This document shows, piece after piece, positions 1-9,075 of a DNA stretch of 64,000 nt. The notes beneath the pieces were generated by a model. The model was given only the letters and a program-made list of their open reading frames with translations, was not told the DNA's origin and did no database searches. This stretch comes from Fratercula arctica (taxonomy: Eukaryota; Chordata; Aves; Charadriiformes; Alcidae), in NCBI GenBank assembly GCA_947846985.1, contig CANTUZ010000014.1, forward strand, positions 3,954,374-4,018,373, in the 5' to 3' direction. Position 1 is the stretch's first letter. The number at the start of each line of letters is the position of its first letter. The position numbers and the translations under genes were made by a program.

Positions 1-577
1 CCTGGGCTGTGTGGGGAGAAGTGCGGCCAGCAGGGCAAGGGTGAGACCCCACCTGGAGCTCCGTGTCCAGCTCTGGAGCCCCTGCTACAAGAGAGACAGG
101 GACACGCTGGAATGTGTCCAGGGAATGGCCACGAGGACAATCCGCGGGCTGGAGCACCTCTCCCATGGGGACAGACTGGGAGAGTCGGGGTGGTTCGGTC
201 TGGAGAAGAGAAGGCTCCGAGGAGACCTTCTAAGTGGCCTGCCAGGATCTCAAGGGAGCCTCCAAGAAAGCTGGGGAGGGACTTTTTAGGATGTCGGGTA
301 ATGGTAGGACTAGAGGGAATGGATCAAAACTAGAGATGGGTGGATTCAGACGGGACGTTGGGAAGAAGTTCTTCACCACAAGGGTGGTGAGACGCTGGAA
401 GAGGTTGCCCAGAGAGGTGGTGGAAGCCCCATCCCTGGAGGGGTTCAAGACCAGGTTGGACGGGGCTTGGAGCAACCTGGTCTAGAGGGAGATGTCCCTG
501 CCCAGGGCAGGGGGTTGGAACAAGATGATCTTTAAGGTCCCTTCCCACCCTGACAATTCTATGATTCTGTGATTCCA
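1..577 (+). mobile_element. CR1 LINE, 5'-truncated 3' end
   Basis: The segment reads like the 3' end of a chicken-repeat-1 non-LTR retrotransposon: the tail of the reverse-transcriptase ORF followed by the short 3' UTR. The clearest hallmark is the terminal octamer-type repeat ATTCTATGATTCTGTGATTC at about 556-576, typical of CR1 ends, preceded by the usual CR1 3' text (for example the run around 365-480). The element continues beyond the left edge. It is old and its frames are broken, so no protein is called. CR1 is abundant in birds, crocodilians and turtles. Confidence 0.9.
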
Positions 578-907
578 TAAATAGCCCTGGGTTGGGAAAT
601 TCCTGCCACGTCCAGAAGTTTCCTCTTCTGCTGCGCCTGAAGCCACTCTGGGACAAAGATGCTTTTGCGCACGGAGCCCAAAATCCCCCAAATCAGCAAA
701 GAGCCACAGCCGCCTTCACCCAGCGCCCAGCTGGGAAGGGAACTGGGTGCAGGAAAATCAGTTTTCTTCAGAAAAGGATGATGTGGTGCAGGAGGATGCT
801 CACGGTGAGCAGAGCCGTGTGGGACCCAAGGGGTTCCAAGGGGGGTTCCAAGGGGGTCCCCAAGGGGGCTTCCGAGGGGGTCCTGGCCACTCTGGACCCC
901 TCTGGGG
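578..907. other. Intergenic spacer, short G-rich repeats
   Basis: No gene is visible between the CR1 end and the LTR. It holds a few imperfect GGGGGTTCCAAG-type repeats around 830-900. The open frames here are short and share no feature with known proteins. Confidence 0.6.
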
Positions 908-1418
908 TGGTTTAACCCCAGTCAACAATTAGAACCAGGCAGCGGCTCCCTCACTGTTGCCCATCCCTGAGTTGGCTGGGGAGAAAAGGGAGAAAAGGAG
1001 CGGGAAAACCTCGTGGGTTGGGATAAAGGCGGTTGAATAGAAGAGCAACAATAAAGGAAAACTTCATTATTAATGGTAAAATAATACACAAAATAAAGCA
1101 ACACAACACAAGTTGCCCTCCCCACTTGAGGACTGATTGCCCAGCCCATCCCCAGCAGTGATGGCGGGTCCCAGCCCCCCAACACCCCCCGTTTCTCTCC
1201 CGAGCAGGACGTCTGTGGGGTGGAATATCCCTTTGGCCACCTTCTCCTGGCTGTGCTCCTGCTCGGCTGCGATGGGAAGCTGAAAAAGCCCTTGACTGAT
1301 GGAAACATTTCTCAGCCACATCTAGAACTGTGAGCGATCAACGTCATTCTCACACTAAACCCAAAACGCAGCTGGTGCTCGAAAGAAAATTACCTCCCTC
1401 AAAGCTGAAAGGAGGACA
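908..1418 (-). mobile_element. Solo LTR of an avian endogenous retrovirus
   Basis: On the minus strand this runs from TGTCCTCCTTTCAGCTTTGA (1418 downward) to GGGGTTAAACCACCCCAGA near 908. That is the start and end pattern of a very common avian retroviral LTR (TGTCCTGGTTTCAGC ... TTAAACCACGACA). Blocks such as GGAATATCCCTTTGGCCA (plus strand, about 1224) also match my memory of this family. No internal viral sequence adjoins it, so it is probably a solo LTR. The exact family name and ends are not certain. Confidence 0.7.
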
Positions 1419-1480
1419 CCCCCCTCCTCACAGCCTCCAGCACCAGGGGGGACCCCACAGCAGCCCCCGTCCCCTGCCCC

Positions 1481-2157
1481 TCACTCCCCCTCTGCTCCCC
1501 GGGCTGGGGCAAAGGGAGGGACATCTCCTGCGGGATCCAGGAGAGGAGAGCGGGGAGTCTCTGGAGAAGGGCTGGGGCTGCTGGAGGCTGTGGGGGGGAG
1601 GGAAGGGGGGATGAGGGTCTGGGGGGTGCTGCCCCTCAGGCACAGCTGGGTTTTGGCTGTCACCACCTGAAACCAGGGGCGCAGGGTCTCCCCGTTGAAC
1701 GAGGCTGGTGGGAAAGTGAAGATCTGGAGCCCGGTGTCGGCGTTGAGGAAAGTCACCAGCCCCTGTGTGCAGTCCAGACAGACCCAGATCCTCCTGGGGA
1801 GTGGGGACGGGGGGAGGAGGGTGCGAGCAGGGGTGAGAGACATGAACTGCCCTTTCTTGTGCCGCACCGCCCAGATCCCTCCTTCTGGGCTCAGGAACGG
1901 TCTCCCCTTCCTCTGCACAGACTCCCTGGCCACCCCAAAACTCCACCGTGAGTCACCCCCCACCTCCCCCTCCACCTCCACCTCCCAGCAGTGCCTCCCC
2001 TCCCGGAACCCCTCCCGGCCCAACACGCAGCACCAATACGTAAATCTCTCAGGGGTGTCGGGCAGGTCCCGCTCTTCACTTTCCCATCTCACACGTCTCA
2101 AATCCTCTGACAGGACTAGTTGGGAATGAGCCGTGTTTGGATCCAGGGTCACCACGT
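1481..2157 (-). CDS. PRY-SPRY (B30.2) exon of a TRIM/butyrophilin-type gene
   Basis: This is a terminal coding exon. A good acceptor (CCCCTGCAG) ends at 2158 and the exon runs to a stop at 1481-1483. The protein starts VVTLDPNTAHSQLVLSED, the PRY LDP motif. It continues with WEVEVEGE, a SPRY core (WSFGVARESV, IWVCLDCTQGLVTFLN) and LRPWF near the domain end, followed by a Pro/Ser-rich tail of about 50 residues. B30.2 domains in TRIM E3 ligases and butyrophilins are protein- or metabolite-recognition modules, and such genes cluster in the avian MHC. The RING/B-box/coiled coil or Ig exons should lie upstream, partly in the assembly gap. It could be a TRIM39/TRIM7/TRIM27-like gene or a butyrophilin; I cannot decide from this exon. 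The frame is intact. Confidence 0.85.
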
Positions 2158-2612
2158 CTGCAGGGGACAGGAGGAGACGGAGCATCAGAGCTCAGTCCCG
2201 GGCAGGTTTCACCCCCTCGGGGACAGGACCTGCCCCATGGGGCAGGAGACTGGGCATCTCCTTCCTCCTCTCCATCCCCACCACGGGGCCACGGCCGAGC
2301 TCGGTCCCATGGGCAGAGGCACCGGTGGGGCTGCAGCCACTGCAGGGAGTAGCAGGACGGGGAGGCAGGGGCTGCGCTGGGCTGGGCAGCGCACGGGGTC
2401 TCAGGGGGTGGTACAGCCCAAGGGTGTAACTCAAAATGGGATGAAAAGGCAAGAAAATGGGGTGAGATACAGCCCAGCGCCACGGTCTGGGGGATCTGAG
2501 TCACCAACACGACCCAGCATGGCCAGTCCCTTCACTGGCCAGCCCAGTTACATCTCCCACAGAGCGAAAGGGAGGAGAACCACCCACAAAATACAATAAA
2601 ATATGCAATTAC

Positions 2613-2908
2613 CTTGATTTTGAGGAAGCAGAAACTTTCTCCATGCTACAAAGGAGAGACAAGAGCAGGTCACATCCCAGGGTCAATCCCCAGGGTCTCT
2701 GGGCAAGGGGAGAGGGTCTGTCCCTGGTCTGGTGTCCCCGAGCTGCCCACCCTCCCAGGCACATCCCCTTGGGGTTTGCCCACACCCAGGGGATGGAGGG
2801 ATGGAGGGGACGGGCAAGGGGGGAAAGGGCCGAGCACAGGGCACCCGGGAGAGGTCACCGAGTCAGGAGGAGATCATGGAGACTGACCCAGTGCTGCAGC
2901 TTCTTCCT
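2613..2908 (-). other. Two candidate small exons upstream of the PRY-SPRY exon
   Basis: Two short segments on the minus strand have acceptor and donor consensus. One is 2908-2859 (after TTCCGTTCCAG, before GTGACC), reading RKKLQHWVSLHDLLLT. The other is 2645-2613 (after CTTTGTAG, before GTAATT), 33 nt long. TRIM and butyrophilin genes carry very short exons just before the B30.2 exon, which is why these are listed. Neither shows a conserved sequence I recognise, so this is tentative. Confidence 0.3.
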
Positions 2909-3200
2909 CTGGAACGGAAAAACAGAATCAATGAGTGATGAGAGGGGACAGCTTCTCACCCCATGGCTGCTCCTGCAGGAGCAGAGCGAGCTTGGGCCAC
3001 CAAAAGGCAATGGAAGTGCAGGGGGGTGAGTGGAGGACATCCCTTCCCATAAGCACCAGCCCAGGACGGGGCAGACCTGCAGCTCGGTCTTTGCTCCCCA
3101 CATCCATCCCCGTTTCTTCCCATGAGCCAGGACACCCCCCGTGCCCCATTCCCAGCCCCAGTGCTCTCCAGTCCCCTTCTGGGCTCCATCAACCCAGACC

Positions 3201-3696
3201 NNNNNNNNNNNNNNNNNNNNNNNNNNNNNNNNNNNNNNNNNNNNNNNNNNNNNNNNNNNNNNNNNNNNNNNNNNNNNNNNNNNNNNNNNNNNNNNNNNNN
3301 NNNNNNNNNNNNNNNNNNNNNNNNNNNNNNNNNNNNNNNNNNNNNNNNNNNNNNNNNNNNNNNNNNNNNNNNNNNNNNNNNNNNNNNNNNNNNNNNNNNN
3401 NNNNNNNNNNNNNNNNNNNNNNNNNNNNNNNNNNNNNNNNNNNNNNNNNNNNNNNNNNNNNNNNNNNNNNNNNNNNNNNNNNNNNNNNNNNNNNNNNNNN
3501 NNNNNNNNNNNNNNNNNNNNNNNNNNNNNNNNNNNNNNNNNNNNNNNNNNNNNNNNNNNNNNNNNNNNNNNNNNNNNNNNNNNNNNNNNNNNNNNNNNNN
3601 NNNNNNNNNNNNNNNNNNNNNNNNNNNNNNNNNNNNNNNNNNNNNNNNNNNNNNNNNNNNNNNNNNNNNNNNNNNNNNNNNNNNNNNNNNNNNNNN
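3201..3696. other. Assembly gap (496 Ns)
   Basis: This is a run of N from 3201 to 3696, immediately before a tandem-repeat array. It may hide the 5' exons of the PRY-SPRY gene or a first exon of the plus-strand gene at 4569. Translations that span it are meaningless. Confidence 1.
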
Positions 3697-4550
3697 ACTG
3701 GGAGTCACTGAGAGACACTGGGGTGTGGGACTGGTCCCAGACACCTGGGTCCCCATGTTTGGGGGGGCACTGGCAGGTACTGGGGGGCACTGGGGGGCAC
3801 TGGGGGGCAGGGACTGGCCTCAAATTCCTGGGTTCCCTTGTCTGGGGGGGCACTGGGGGAAACTGGGAGACACTGGGGGGGTGGGACTGGCCCTGGACTC
3901 CTGGGTCCCCATGTCTGGGGGGGCCACTGGTGGGTACTGGGAGGAACGGGGAGACACTGGGGTGTGGGACTGGTCCCAGACACCTGAGTCCACATGTTTG
4001 GGGGGCACTGGGGGGCACTGGGGGGCAGGGACTGACCCCAGATTCCTGGGTCCCCTTGTCTGGGGGGGTCACTGGGGGGCACTGGGGGGCACTGGGGAGC
4101 AAGGACCGGCCCTGGACGCCTGGGTCCCCTTGTCTGGGGGGGCACTGGGGGGAACTGGGGGGGAACTGGGAGACACTGGGGGGTGGGACTGGCCCTGGAC
4201 ACCTGGGTCCCCATGTCTGGGGGGGCACTGGGGGACACTGGGGGGAACTGGGGGGAACTGGGAGACACTGGGGGGTGGGACTGGCCCTGGATGCCTGGGT
4301 CCCCTTGTCTGGGGGGGGCACTGGGGGGAACTGGGGGGGAACTGGGAGACACTGGGGGGTGGGACTGGCCCTGGATGCCTGGGTCCCCTTGTCTGGGGGG
4401 GGCACTGGGGGGAACTGGGGGGGAACTGGGAGACACTGGGGGGTGGGACTGGCCCTGGATGCCTGGGTCCACATGTTTGGGGGGCACTGGGGGGCACTGG
4501 GGGACACTGGGGGCAGGGGATGGCCCTGGACGCCTGTGTCCCCCCCTGAC
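3697..4550. repeat. Minisatellite array, ACTGGGGGG-based
   Basis: Nested repeats: short ACTGGGGGGC/GGGGGGAACTGGGAGA units inside longer units of roughly 110-140 bp that contain TGGGACTGGCCCTGG and CCTGGGTCCCC. It abuts the gap and ends at the acceptor of the exon at 4569. Long open frames across it on both strands are repeat artefacts. Confidence 0.9.
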
Positions 4551-4568
4551 CCCTCTCTCCCCCCCCAG

Positions 4569-4824
4569 CATGTCCGAACGCCGCCCCACGGCACCCCCCG
4601 CCCCCCCCCAGCCCCAGTCCCCTCCCTCGGAGCCCCCCCCGGCCCCCCAGAGCCCCCCCGGCCCCGATGAGCCCGACCCACCGATGCCCGGGATCCCCGT
4701 GGCCCCGTGGCCACCCATCCCCGAGTGGGGCGGGGACAGGGACGGGGACGGGGACGGGGACGGGGACGGGGACAAGCCACCCCCGGGCCACGAGGGGACG
4801 TCGGGGACGAGGAGCAGCCGCTGA
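4569..4824 (+). CDS. Proline-rich exon, possibly PSORS1C2-like
   Basis: After a polypyrimidine tract and CCCCCCCAG acceptor, an open frame reads MSERRPTAPPAPPQPQ and ends at the stop 4822-4824. It is 84 codons if the ATG at 4570 is the start. It is about one third proline and has a motif DEPDPPMPGIPVAPWPPIPE followed by a GDGD run and a polar C-terminus. A poly(A) signal ATTAAA follows at 5436-5441 on the same strand. Human PSORS1C2, a small secreted proline-rich protein beside CDSN, has comparable DPWP/PPAPE text after a signal-peptide exon. A first exon carrying a signal peptide could lie in the gap or the array upstream. This resemblance is weak, and the exon could be a lone low-complexity frame. 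Confidence 0.4.
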
Positions 4825-4859
4825 GCCCAGCCGGGGGGTCGTCACCGGCCCCATGGAGC

Positions 4860-5435
4860 CACCACCGTCCTGGGCCCCACCTTGGCCCCATGGATGTCCC
4901 TGAGAGGAGCCACCGTCGTCCTGGACCCACAGACCCCACAGATGTCCCCAGGAAGAGACACCATCGTCCTGTTGACCCCACAGATGTCCCCAAGAAGAGC
5001 CAATATCGTCCTGGCCCCATTGACGTCCCCAAGAAGAGCCACCATTGTCTTGGACCCACAGATCCCACAGATGTCCCCAAGAAGAGCCACCATCATCCTG
5101 TTGACCCCATAGATGTCCCCAAGGAGAGCCACCATTGTCCTGGCACCCCACTGACCCCATCAATGTCCCCAAGAAGAGCCACCATTGTCCTGGCCCCACA
5201 GATCCCACAGACGTCCCCAAGAAGAGCCATCATCGTCTTGGACCCACAGATCCCACAGATGTCCCCAAGAAGAGCCACCATCATCCTGTTGACCCCAGAG
5301 ATGTCCCCAATAGCCACCATCGTCCTGGACCTACAGACCCCACAGATGTCCCCAAGGAGAGCCACCATTGTCCTGTTGACCCCATAGACGTCCCCAAGAA
5401 GAGCCACCATGATCCTGGCCCCACAGATGTCCCCA
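4860..5435 (+). repeat. Tandem repeats in the putative 3' UTR of the proline-rich gene
   Basis: About a dozen units of 45-70 bp contain CCCCAAGAAGAGCCACCAT and CCCACAGATGT. They start right after the stop codon at 4824 and end at the ATTAAA signal, so they would be 3' UTR if the gene is real. Confidence 0.85.
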
Positions 5436-5441
5436 ATTAAA
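5436..5441 (+). terminator. Poly(A) signal ATTAAA (plus strand)
   Basis: ATTAAA lies about 610 bp after the stop at 4824 and just after the repeats stop. It supports a plus-strand transcription unit. Confidence 0.5.
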
Positions 5442-5608
5442 GATTCGTCTGGCCCCATGCTTGCTGCTGCCGTGGGGGGGGGCTGAGACCTGATGCGCTC
5501 GTGACAGGTGGGGAGGGGACACGAGCCAGGCGCCCCCCGGGGTGTCCCCTCCCTGTCCCCGCAGGGGCCAGCCCAGAGACAGGAGACGAAGATGACACCG
5601 CTTCCACC

Positions 5609-5614
5609 TTTAAT
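5609..5614 (-). terminator. Poly(A) signal ATTAAA of the PQG-repeat gene
   Basis: The plus strand reads TTTAAT, so the minus strand reads ATTAAA. It lies about 425 bp downstream of the stop at 6038 and is the first canonical signal after it. Together with the signal at 5436 on the other strand it shows two convergent genes ending within 170 bp. Confidence 0.55.
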
Positions 5615-6030
5615 GGGGACATGGGGATGGGGACACGGGGACAGGAGGGGGACAGGGACATGGGGACAGGATGGGGACACGGGGGTAGGGTGGGGACATG
5701 GGGTTGGGGACACGGGGACAGGGGGGGACAGGGTCATAGGGACAGGATGGGGACATGGGGACAGAATGGGGACATGGGTATAGGATGGGGACAGGGACAT
5801 GGGGACAGGACGGGGACACGGAGACGGGGATGGGGACATGAGGATGGGGACATGGGGACAGGATGGGGACACAGGGGTAGGGTGGGGATGTGGGGACAGG
5901 GACATAAGGATGGGGACATCAGGACAGGATGGGGACATGGGGACAGCATGGGGACGCAGGGACAGGATGGGGACATGAGGATGGGGACACAGGGACAGGC
6001 TGGGGACACGGGGACAGTGACACGATGTCC
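5615..6030 (-). repeat. GGGGACA-type short tandem repeats (3' UTR)
   Basis: The plus strand is an irregular array of GGGGACATGGGGACAGGATG units. It fills the interval between the stop at 6038 and the ATTAAA at 5614, so it is the putative 3' UTR of the PQG-repeat gene. Confidence 0.85.
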
Positions 6031-6037
6031 CTCGGCT

Positions 6038-7537
6038 CTACGGCACTTCCCGCTGTTCCCCAGAGTGTCCCCAACCTGGAGAGGGGACAGGGTGAGGGAT
6101 GAGGCTGGACACCAGGTCCCCTCCGTGTCCCCAAGGTCCCTCACGCCCCGCCGTGTCCCCGCCCGTCCCCATACCGTGGCTCACGCTGTCCTCGATGTCC
6201 CTGGATTCGTCGTGGCTCCCGGTGTCCCCAGTGTCCCCAAGGTTGGAGCTTGGTGACGCCGCTCCACTCCGGCCCTCGCCCACGGTCCCCAGCCACCCCT
6301 GGTGCGGGGGACGTCCCTGGGGACGTGTCCCCTGTCCCAGGGGACGTTGGGACAGTCCTTGGGGACGTGTCCCTGGCCCTTGGGGACGTGTCCCAGCCTC
6401 TTGAGGACGTGTCTCCTGACCTTGGGGACGCGTCTCATCTCCTTGGGGACGTGTCCCATCTCCCTGGGGACGCATCTCTGGTTCTTGGGGATCCAGCTCT
6501 GGCTCTTGGGGACACGTCCCCGCTCCTTGGGGATGTTGAGCCGGTCCCTGGGGCCACGTCCCCAGTCCTTGGGGCCACCTCCCCGATCCCTGGGGACGTG
6601 TCCCCTCTCTTTGGAGCCACCTCCCTGGTCCTTGGGGACGTCCCTCAGGTCCCTGGGCCCACACCCCCAATCCCTGGAGCCGCGTCCCCAAACCTTGGAG
6701 CCACGTCCCCAGCCTGTGGGGACATCGGGGGGGACCTCGGGGACGTGTCCCTGGTCCATGGGGACGTCCCTCGGGTCCTTGGGGTGGCAGCTCCAAGCCA
6801 GGGGGTGACTCCACTGTCCCCAAGCCGGAGGGTGGCCCTGGGGACACCACTGTCCCCAAGGGGCCACCTGGGATGAGGTGGAAGAGCTGGAGCAGCGAGG
6901 CCAGGGCTTGTCCCCAAGGCTGCTCGGGGACGGGGACAGTCTTGGCGGGTCCTGGGGGGGGGGAGGTGACACGGGCAGGGACAGGGACAGGGACGGGTCC
7001 CCTGGCCCCACAGACCCCATATTCCCCTTGTGTCCCCTTGTGGCCCTCCATGTCACATCTCCCTCTGTCCCCTGCTGTCCCTCCAGACCCTGTGTCCCCA
7101 TGTCCCCCCGTGTCCCCCCGTGTCCCCCCGTGTCCGTGTCCCCTAGTGTCCCCCTGTGTTCTCTAGTGTCCCCCTTATCCCCTGTGTCCCCCCATGTCCC
7201 CCTTGTCCCCAAGTCCCCCAGTGTCCCCCTGTGTCCCCAATGTCCCCCCATTGTCCCCCCATGTCCCCCTTGTCCCCCCTCCCCAGTGTCCCCCCATGCC
7301 CCCCCCATGTCCCCCTTGTCCCCATGTCCCCCATGCCCCCCTTTGTCCCCATGTCTCCAGTGTCCCCCTGTGTCGCCAGTGTCCCCATGTCCCCCAGTGT
7401 CTCCCCATGTCCCCTTTGTCCCCATGTCCCCCTTGTCCCCGTGTCCCCACGTGCCCCCCCATGTCCCTACGCGTCCTCTCACCCCCCAGCAGCAGCAGTG
7501 TCCCCAGTGCCACCGCGAGTGTCCCCGTCGCCCCCAT
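6038..7537 (-). CDS. Secreted Pro/Gln/Gly-repeat protein, 289 aa
   Basis: Three exons fit by phase. Exon 1 is 7537-7483 (ATG in CACCATGG, donor GTGAGA, phase 1); exon 2 is 6951-6175 (acceptor CCCCCCCCAG, donor GTATGG); exon 3 is 6075-6038 (acceptor CTCTCCAG, stop TAG). Exon 1 is a textbook signal peptide, MGATGTLAVALGTLLLLGG. The mature protein opens with a short amphipathic stretch (QALASLLQLFHLIPGG) and then about 180 residues of heptad-like repeats around GTRPQG/PQGP, with a polar acidic end (DESRDIEDSVSH) and C-terminus GEQREVP. It is predicted to be secreted. The amphipathic stretch faintly recalls SFTA2 (LLHLPSG), and the overall design recalls C6orf15 or other epithelial secreted proteins beside VARS2. 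I cannot assign orthology. The other long minus frame over exon 2 is out of phase with the signal peptide. Confidence 0.6.
6960..7482 (-). repeat. TGTCCCC-type tandem repeats in intron 1 of the PQG-repeat gene
   Basis: The plus strand carries repeated GTGTCCCCC/ATGTCCCCC units of 8-30 bp between the signal-peptide exon and the repeat exon. No conserved frame is seen. Confidence 0.85.
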
Positions 7538-7570
7538 GGTGCTGCCTTGGCTCCCCTTGGTGTCCCCCAC

Positions 7571-7575
7571 TTATA
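7571..7575 (-). promoter_or_regulatory. TATA box of the PQG-repeat gene
   Basis: The minus strand reads CCTATAAGTGGGG, 38 nt before the ATG at 7537. Normal TATA-to-start spacing would put the transcription start only about 5-10 nt before the ATG, an unusually short leader. The ATG context is strong (CACCATGG). Confidence 0.5.
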
Positions 7576-7679
7576 GGCACGGGGACGTCCCCCGGGTGGG
7601 GACACGGGAGGTGGCCTTGCCCCGGGGTGGGGACAAGGGACACAGTTGTCCCCACACCCTCCCAGGGCTGGGTGACAGT

Positions 7680-8760
7680 GGACGGTCCCCATGTCCCCAA
7701 GCCCCTCAGTGTCCCCCATGTCCCCCCGTGTCCCCCAGTGTCTCCAATGTCCCCCAACCCCTCCATGTTCCCAGCAAACCCATGTCCCCAAAGTCTCCCA
7801 TGTCCCCAACCTCCCTGGTGTCCCCAGTCCTCCCAGTTCCACTCCAGTGTCCCCAAGGACCCCACCCCTTCCTGGTGTCCCCAGTGTCCCCAGTCCTTGC
7901 AGCCCCCCTCCAGTGTCCCCAAAGCCTCCCCCATGTCACGTGTCCCCTGTGTCCTGATGTCCCCAAACCCTCCCCTGTGTCCCCAGTGTCTCGACGTCCC
8001 CAAGCTCCCCCAAACCTCCCCAGTGTCCCCAGTCCTCCCAGTCCCTCTTCACTGTCCCCAGTTTTCCTGGTGTCCCCAGTGTCCTGCTGTCCCCAAACCA
8101 TCCCCCATGTCCCCAGGCTCCCCCATGTCCCCAGTGTCCTTGGTGTCCCCAAACTCTCCTTAATGTCCCCAGGCTTGCTGGCGTCCCCCGTGGCCTCATG
8201 TCCCCAAACCCTGCCCAGCGTCCTTGGTGTCCCCAAACCCTCCCTGGTGTCCCCAAATTCTCCCCAGTGTCCCAATGTCCCCAAACCCTCCCCAGCATCT
8301 CCAGTGTCCCCAGGCTCCCTGGTGTCCCCAGAGGCCTGATGTCCCCAGACTCTCCCAGATGTCCCTGTTGTCCCCAGCGTTCTGGTGTCCCCAAACCCTC
8401 CCTGGTGTCCTCAGTGTCCCCAGGCTCCCCAGTATCCTCAGTCTCCCCAAGCCGTCCCCAGTGTCCCCAACCTCTCCCCATGGTCCTCGCTGTCCCCAGA
8501 GTCCAGGTGTCCCCAAACCCTCCTTGGTGTCCCCAGTGTCCTGGTGTCCCCAAATCCTCCCTGGTGTCCCCAGTGTCCTGGTGTCCCCAGGGGCCTGGTG
8601 TTCCCAAACCCTCCCTGGTGTCCCCAGGGGCCTGATGTCCCCAAACCCTCCCTGGTGCCCCTGTTGTCCCCAGTGTCCTGGTGTCCCCAAACCCTTCCTG
8701 ATGTCCCCAGTGTCCCCAGTCTCTTGCTGTCCCCAAATCCTCCCCGGTGCCCCCTACATC
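7680..8760. repeat. Minisatellite, TGTCCCCAAACCCTCCC-type units
   Basis: Units of about 20-30 bp (GTGTCCCCAGTGTCCTGG, CCCCAAACCCTCCCTGG) are repeated dozens of times. They lie between the end of the Asp-repeat gene and the promoter of the PQG-repeat gene. Frames are open on both strands only because of repetition. Confidence 0.9.
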
Positions 8761-8979
8761 TCCTGTGTTGTCCCCATCCCCCCTCACCCCCAAGTCCCCG
8801 GCGCGTGGCCGAGCCCCGATGGCCACCCCCCGCGGTGGCACCTTGGGGACAATGACTCTTTGTCCAGACCCGCTGTCCCCAAGCCGGTGACAAGCCCGGA
8901 CTCGCCGGTGGCCACCGGCCGTGACGGCCCCATTCCCCACCCAAGGGACACAGGCGTCCGGGGCAGCCATGGGGGGGGG
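8761..8979. other. Short non-repetitive spacer
   Basis: About 220 bp of mostly unique GC-rich sequence between the minisatellite and the poly(A) signal at 8980. No coding exon or RNA gene is recognised. Confidence 0.5.
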
Positions 8980-8985
8980 TTTATT
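8980..8985 (-). terminator. Poly(A) signal AATAAA of the Asp-repeat membrane protein gene
   Basis: The minus strand reads GCAATAAACC, 91 nt after the stop at 9076. Its position and canonical sequence support the three-exon model of the upstream gene. Confidence 0.75.
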
Positions 8986-9075
8986 GCTTCTTTGGGGGGG
9001 GGGGGGGGACACGACACACAGGGGAGAGGTGACACCCCCCCCCAGCCACCATCTTCTGCCCCCCCCCGCAAAGGC

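Noticed and set aside
11..691. Short frames in the first 700 bases
   Set aside because: They lie in a CR1 3' end on either strand and are shadows of a dead retroelement.
922..1321. Minus-strand frames of 80-128 codons at 0.9-1.3 kb
   Set aside because: They are contained in an LTR and do not resemble a retroviral accessory gene.
3697..4550. Searching for tRNA or snRNA genes in this and other arrays
   Set aside because: No A/B box pair, cloverleaf or proximal sequence element was recognisable in the window.
2855..5080. Long minus-strand and plus-strand open frames spanning 2.9-5.1 kb
   Set aside because: They run through 496 Ns and a minisatellite; openness is an artefact.
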